NCBI RefSeq assembly: GCF_001625325.1
Contig: NZ_JRQQ01000005.1
Location: forward strand, 248,001-312,000
Reading direction: 5' to 3'
Source of the DNA: Croceicoccus estronivorus
GTDB taxonomy: Bacteria > Pseudomonadota > Alphaproteobacteria > Sphingomonadales > Sphingomonadaceae
Length of the DNA stretch: 64,000 bases
The notes under the pieces were generated by a model. The model ran no database searches. It saw only the letters and a program-made list of their open reading frames with translations, and was not told the origin of the DNA. Both the position numbers and the translations under genes were made by a program. The first letter of the stretch is position 1. Each line of letters opens with the position of its first letter. Below, in pieces: positions 60,904-64,000 of the stretch.

Positions 60904-61962
60904 CTAATCCCGCACCAGACGCGTAACATGGCCCATCTTGCGGCCCTTGCGCGCTTCGGCCTTGCCATAGAGGTGCAGATGGTTGGCGGGGTCTGCCAGG
61001 ATTGCAGGCCCTTTAAGAGCTTCTTTCCCGATCAGATTGCGCATTTCCACGCGCGGCGCTGTCAGTGCCGTGTCTCCCAACGGCAACCCGCAGATCGCCC
61101 TGATGTGATTTTCGAACTGGCTGGTGAGCGCGCCTTCGATAGACCAGTGGCCGGAATTGTGGACCCGGGGCGCCATTTCGTTGAAAACCGGTCCGTCGGC
61201 CGTGGCGAAGAATTCCAGTGTGAGCACGCCGACATAGCCCAAGGCGTCGGATACATCGGTTGCGATCATTCGCGCCGTTTCGAGCTGGTCCAGCACCAGC
61301 GGGCAAGCTGGAACGGTGGACCGGGCAAGGATGCCGTCTTCATGGACGTTTTCCGCGCTGTCCCAGAAGCGGATCTCACCATCCTGCCCTCGCGCGAGAA
61401 TGACGGAGAATTCGGCGTCGAACTGGACGAAGCCTTCATAGACGAGCTGTTGCCCGGCCAGCGGCACGCCTTGCGCCTCATGCACGCTTGAAATTCGCCA
61501 CTGGCCTTTGCCGTCGTACCCGTCCCGCGTGGTCTTGACGATGCCCGGGGTGCCGATCCGTTCCAGCGCCTGTTCGAGATCTTCACGCGAATCGACGGCC
61601 GCGAAAGGAGCGGGGCGCCCGCCGAGATCTTCGACAAAGCGCTTTTCCTTCAATCTGTCCTGCGCAACTTCCAGAGCGAGCAGATTGGGGGCAAGCATGG
61701 ATTCGGGAATGGCGCGCAGCGGCGCAACCGGGATATTCTCGAACTCCAGAGTAATCACGTCGCAGTCTTGCGCGAAACGGGCCAGCGCGTCGGTATCGGT
61801 CCAGTCGGCGCATGTGAATGCGGCACTCACTTCGGCGGCGATGCTGTCTCGTTCGGGCGCATAGATATGACAGCGGTAGCCAAGCTGTGCCGCTGCCATG
61901 GAGAGCATGCGGCCAAGCTGGCCCCCGCCCAGAATGCCGATCGTGGCGCCCGGTTCAATCAT
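60904..61962 (-). CDS. purK: N5-carboxyaminoimidazole ribonucleotide synthase
   Basis: ATP-dependent carboxylation of aminoimidazole ribonucleotide, the step before PurE in purine synthesis. The 352-residue ATP-grasp protein shows IGILGGGQLGRMLSMAAAQL, LEFENIPVAPLRAIPES, TPGIVKTTRDGYDGKGQWRI and NEMAPRVHNSGHWSIEGALT. The start at ATG 61962 (MIEPGATIG) fits the family; the long frame upstream is a shadow of purE. It lies 10 bases after purE. Confidence 0.96.
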   Translation of the reverse strand: MIEPGATIGILGGGQLGRMLSMAAAQLGYRCHIYAPERDSIAAEVSAAFTCADWTDTDALARFAQDCDVITLEFENIPVAPLRAIPESMLAPNLLALEVAQDRLKEKRFVEDLGGRPAPFAAVDSREDLEQALERIGTPGIVKTTRDGYDGKGQWRISSVHEAQGVPLAGQQLVYEGFVQFDAEFSVILARGQDGEIRFWDSAENVHEDGILARSTVPACPLVLDQLETARMIATDVSDALGYVGVLTLEFFATADGPVFNEMAPRVHNSGHWSIEGALTSQFENHIRAICGLPLGDTALTAPRVEMRNLIGKEALKGPAILADPANHLHLYGKAEARKGRKMGHVTRLVRD

Positions 61963-61972
61963 CCGCCGCGGC

Positions 61973-62461
61973 TCAGACGTCGGCCGGCTTTTCGGCCACG
62001 GCGGCGCTGCGCACAGCGCGCCAGGCCTTGAGCCGTTCGGCAAGGTCGGGATCGTTCGTCGCCAGAATGGAAGCGGCGAAGATGCCGGCATTGGTCGCAC
62101 CGGCATCGCCGATGGCCAGAGTGCCGGTCGGAACGCCGGCGGGCATCTGGACGATGGACAGCAGGCTGTCGAGGCCGGACAGGGCCTTGGACTGGACCGG
62201 AACCCCCAGCACCGGCAGGTGCGTCATGGATGCGACCATGCCAGGCAAATGCGCCGCACCGCCCGCCCCGGCAATGATGACCTTGAAGCCTTCGTCGGCC
62301 GCGCCCTTGGCGAATGTGTACATCCGGTCGGGTGTGCGATGCGCCGAAACGATGCGTGCATCGTGCGCCACGCCCAGTGCATCGAGTACCTGGGCGGCAT
62401 GGCGCATGGTCGGCCAGTCCGACTGGCTGCCCATTATGATTGCTACGGGGATTTCAGCCAT
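61973..62461 (-). CDS. purE: N5-carboxyaminoimidazole ribonucleotide mutase
   Basis: Class I PurE, which moves the carboxyl group from N5 to C4 of the imidazole. The 162-residue protein has [58 protein letters not shown] and [20 protein letters not shown]. It forms octamers. Only 4 bases separate it from gpmA; purK is 10 bases after it. Confidence 0.97.
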   Translation of the reverse strand: MAEIPVAIIMGSQSDWPTMRHAAQVLDALGVAHDARIVSAHRTPDRMYTFAKGAADEGFKVIIAGAGGAAHLPGMVASMTHLPVLGVPVQSKALSGLDSLLSIVQMPAGVPTGTLAIGDAGATNAGIFAASILATNDPDLAERLKAWRAVRSAAVAEKPADV

Positions 62462-62465
62462 CGGC

Positions 62466-63152
62466 TCAGAGATCCTTCAGGTAACGCCGATCTCCCGGCT
62501 GCATGTTGCTATCGAAATCATAGACGATCGGCTGGCCGGTGGGGATTTCGAGGCTGAGAATGTCTTCGTCCGAAATGCCCGACAGGTGCTTGACCAGCGC
62601 TCGCAGCGAATTGCCATGGGCCGATACAATGACGGTTTCTCCGGCCTTGAGTGTCGGCAGAATGTCGCTCTCGTAATAGGGCAGGACGCGCGCGATGGTA
62701 TCCTTGAGGCTTTCCGCCACCGGTACGTCGATACCGGCATAGCGAGGATCGCCGGCCAGAGCGAATTCGCTGTCAGCGCCAAGCGGCGGCGGCGGCGTGT
62801 CGAAGCTGCGGCGCCAGATCTTGACCTGTTCGGCCCCATGCTTCTCTGCGGTTTCAGCCTTGTTGAGCCCGGTCAGTCCGCCATAGTGACGTTCATTCAG
62901 GCGCCAGTCCTTGGATTCGGGAATCCACAGGCGGCAGCAGGCGCGCAAGGCAATGTGAAGCGTCCGGATCGCCCGGGTCTGGAACGATGTGAACGCCACG
63001 GTCGGCAGCAGGCCCTTCTGACCCAGCAATTCACCGGCGGCGCGGGCTTCTGCTTCGCCTTTTTCCGTCAGGTCGACATCCCACCAGCCGGTGAAACGAT
63101 TTTCCAGGTTCCACTGGCTCTGGCCGTGGCGGACGAGGATCAGGCTGGGCAC
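62466..63152 (-). CDS. gpmA: 2,3-bisphosphoglycerate-dependent phosphoglycerate mutase
   Basis: Interconverts 3- and 2-phosphoglycerate in glycolysis and gluconeogenesis. The 228-residue histidine-phosphatase-fold protein has the phosphohistidine in [20 protein letters not shown], the [20 protein letters not shown] segment and [18 protein letters not shown] 63152 ([10 protein letters not shown]) fits family starts, behind GGAG at 10 bases. The much longer open frame runs through the tRNA gene and is a shadow. First gene of the eight-gene minus-strand train. Confidence 0.94.
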   Translation of the reverse strand: MPSLILVRHGQSQWNLENRFTGWWDVDLTEKGEAEARAAGELLGQKGLLPTVAFTSFQTRAIRTLHIALRACCRLWIPESKDWRLNERHYGGLTGLNKAETAEKHGAEQVKIWRRSFDTPPPPLGADSEFALAGDPRYAGIDVPVAESLKDTIARVLPYYESDILPTLKAGETVIVSAHGNSLRALVKHLSGISDEDILSLEIPTGQPIVYDFDSNMQPGDRRYLKDL

Positions 63153-63199
63153 GGGAAGAATGCTCCTACTTGGGGGACTGTCTGCAGAAGCGCGACCCC

Positions 63200-63355
63200 C
63201 TAGCTTTTCCCCGGCTCTTTGGAAAGGGCATGCGTACCGGGCTTGTCGGCCTCGCTGCCTATGGCGCGCGCCTGTGCCTTGCGGCGGCGGAGGTTTTCGC
63301 GCAGCTTGGCGGCGAGACGCTCTTCGCGTGAAGGGGCGGTCGATTTGTCGTTCAC
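63200..63355 (-). CDS. Small basic protein, unknown
   Basis: A 51-residue reading frame beginning at GTG 63355 ([20 protein letters not shown], then [20 protein letters not shown]). It is strongly charged and helix-forming in its first 30 residues, with the [10 protein letters not shown] basic cluster. A short protein of this type next to metabolic genes is familiar from sphingomonads, but I know no function. It lies 47 bases upstream of gpmA on the same strand, and the tRNA-Thr promoter lies behind it. The start is supported by reading frame and charge pattern only. Confidence 0.6.
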   Translation of the reverse strand: MNDKSTAPSREERLAAKLRENLRRRKAQARAIGSEADKPGTHALSKEPGKS

Positions 63356-63410
63356 GGCCCCATGCCTGCCGCGCGGCAGGCGCTTTGACAAGAGTTCTGT
63401 GCGCCACTGC

Positions 63411-63438
63411 TTGACAAGAGCGCGCCTCGCGGCAATAG
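63411..63438 (+). promoter_or_regulatory. Probable promoter of tRNA-Thr
   Basis: A consensus -35 box TTGACA (63411-63416) is followed after 16 bases by CAATAG (63433-63438), about 52 bases before the tRNA. An identical 10-base string TTGACAAGAG also occurs 26 bases earlier (63385-63394), which may be a second -35 or a duplication. Confidence 0.5.
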
Positions 63439-63490
63439 CGCGCGCCTCTTGCGATGCGGCTTCGACATGCCGCCACGCACCGGTTGGAAT

Positions 63491-63565
63491 GCTGCTGTAG
63501 CTCAGTGGTAGAGCGCACCCTTGGTAAGGGTGAGGTCGGGAGTTCAATCCTCCCCAGCAGCACCA
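63491..63565 (+). tRNA. tRNA-Thr (anticodon GGT), CCA encoded
   Basis: A complete cloverleaf: acceptor GCTGCTG (63491-63497) with CAGCAGC (63555-63561), D arm GCTC-AGTGGTA-GAGC, anticodon stem CACCC/GGGTG with loop TTGGTAA (anticodon GGT at 63523-63525), T arm GGGAG-TTCAATC-CTCCC, discriminator A and an encoded CCA. It reads codons ACC and ACT. It sits on the plus strand between the small basic gene and a GNAT gene. Confidence 0.95.
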
Positions 63566-63641
63566 TTCCCCGGCGATCGCCGGCAGGTCATGAAGATCTG
63601 CCTGTCCGCCTCCCGCACTCGATGCCAACCGCCCCGAATCA

Positions 63642-63941
63642 TCAGTTGGCGAGCAGGTCGGCCCATTCCGGGTGGCGGCGGAACTGCGCAGCGACATAAC
63701 TGCATTGAGGGATGATCCGGAATCCCTGTTCACGCGCATCGGCCACGATTGCGTCGACCAGTCGGGCGGCGATTCCCCGTCCGCCGATCGCCGGGGGAAC
63801 GATCGTGTGGTCCACCAGCCGCACATCCTGCCCGGCCTTGACCCATGTCATCCGTCCGAAGTGTTCGCTATCGGATACTGTCGCGCGGTATTCGCCGCCA
63901 TTTTCGTGTTCGCTATGCGTGATTTCGACTGCTTCGCTCAT
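63642..63941 (-). CDS. Small GNAT-family N-acetyltransferase (YjdJ-like)
   Basis: A 99-residue single-domain acetyltransferase of the short Gcn5-related type. The acetyl-CoA pyrophosphate-binding loop reads VPPAIGGRGIAARLVDAIVA, preceded by the strand VRLVDHTIVP and followed by GFRIIPQCSYVAAQFRRHPE. Such proteins act on small amines or are of unknown substrate. Its ATG overlaps the stop of the gene upstream (ATGA), which runs off the window, so it is the second or later gene of a minus-strand operon. Confidence 0.88.
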   Translation of the reverse strand: MSEAVEITHSEHENGGEYRATVSDSEHFGRMTWVKAGQDVRLVDHTIVPPAIGGRGIAARLVDAIVADAREQGFRIIPQCSYVAAQFRRHPEWADLLAN

Positions 63942-64000
63942 TGTCCTGCCGGGTCCGTTTCCGCTGCGAGAATGGCCCGCAGCCCTTCGCGATATGTAGG
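63938..64000 (-). CDS. 3' end of an upstream gene (cut by window edge)
   Basis: Twenty codons in the minus-strand frame (PTYREGLRAILAAETDPAGQ) end in a TGA that overlaps the GNAT start. The frame is open to the right edge. The short tail resembles the C-terminus of several enzyme families, including enoyl-CoA hydratases, but is too short to name. Confidence 0.5.
   Translation of the reverse strand, partial: PTYREGLRAILAAETDPAGQ

Overview
The window reads as core chromosome of an alphaproteobacterium, most likely of the Sphingomonadales (Sphingomonadaceae/Erythrobacteraceae type). The evidence is the high-GC coding sequence, the cell-cycle proteins TrcR (DUF1013) and SciP (DUF1153), a BamF-type lipoprotein, a CarD regulator next to FdxA, a bactofilin paired with an M23 peptidase, a magnesium-type HemB, and several small secreted or anchored proteins of sphingomonad character. 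No insertion sequence, prophage, integrase, CRISPR array or rRNA gene was seen. One tRNA gene (Thr, GGT) lies near the right end. Genes are tightly packed, and no gap longer than about 285 bases is left without a gene.

Region by region: 1-5.4 kb holds the 3' part of parB, a glycine-zipper protein, a PQQ-type sugar dehydrogenase, a DUF815 ATPase and tsaC. From 5.5 to 9.5 kb, on the minus strand, lies a block of SUV3-like RNA helicase, S4 protein and FdxA, followed by carD. From 9.7 to 13.7 kb come an M23 peptidase, hemB, a gamma-carbonic anhydrase, a DUF167 protein and a truncated haemoglobin. clpA and DUF1192 follow, then a quinone oxidoreductase. At 17.9-19.9 kb is a plcP-agt pair, a membrane-lipid remodelling module, with a good PhoB-box match just upstream. 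Next come trcR, an acyl-CoA ligase and the bactofilin/M23 pair.

From 24.4 to 31.1 kb runs proA-nadD-rsfS-rlmH-envC-ctpA-dsbB-coq7, which joins proline and NAD synthesis, ribosome maturation, envelope proteolysis and ubiquinone synthesis. wecB and wecC (UDP-ManNAcA synthesis) follow, then fabI-yihY-dnaJ on the minus strand, pdxH, a CDF metal transporter, a beta-lactamase-fold hydrolase and mnmA. At 42.2 kb a small unknown gene is translationally coupled to sciP. From 43 to 49 kb are a GlsB-type membrane protein and an RND efflux pair followed by DUF445. etfBA and sucC are on the minus strand, then a CysQ/IMPase-type phosphatase, an OmpA lipoprotein and a CBS-domain haemolysin-like protein. From 63.2 down to 55.6 kb one unbroken minus-strand gene train, gpmA-purE-purK-folA-ribF-ileS-lspA-bamF, ends at a strong terminator.

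The window is mostly housekeeping. The observations most worth following are the PhoB-box/plcP-agt module, the small gene coupled to sciP, the conserved but poorly understood helicase-S4-FdxA-CarD neighbourhood, and several compact palindromes or repeats in divergent intergenic regions. Gene starts were moved inward from the longest open frame wherever a ribosome-binding site, an overlap with the previous gene or the family start supported it.
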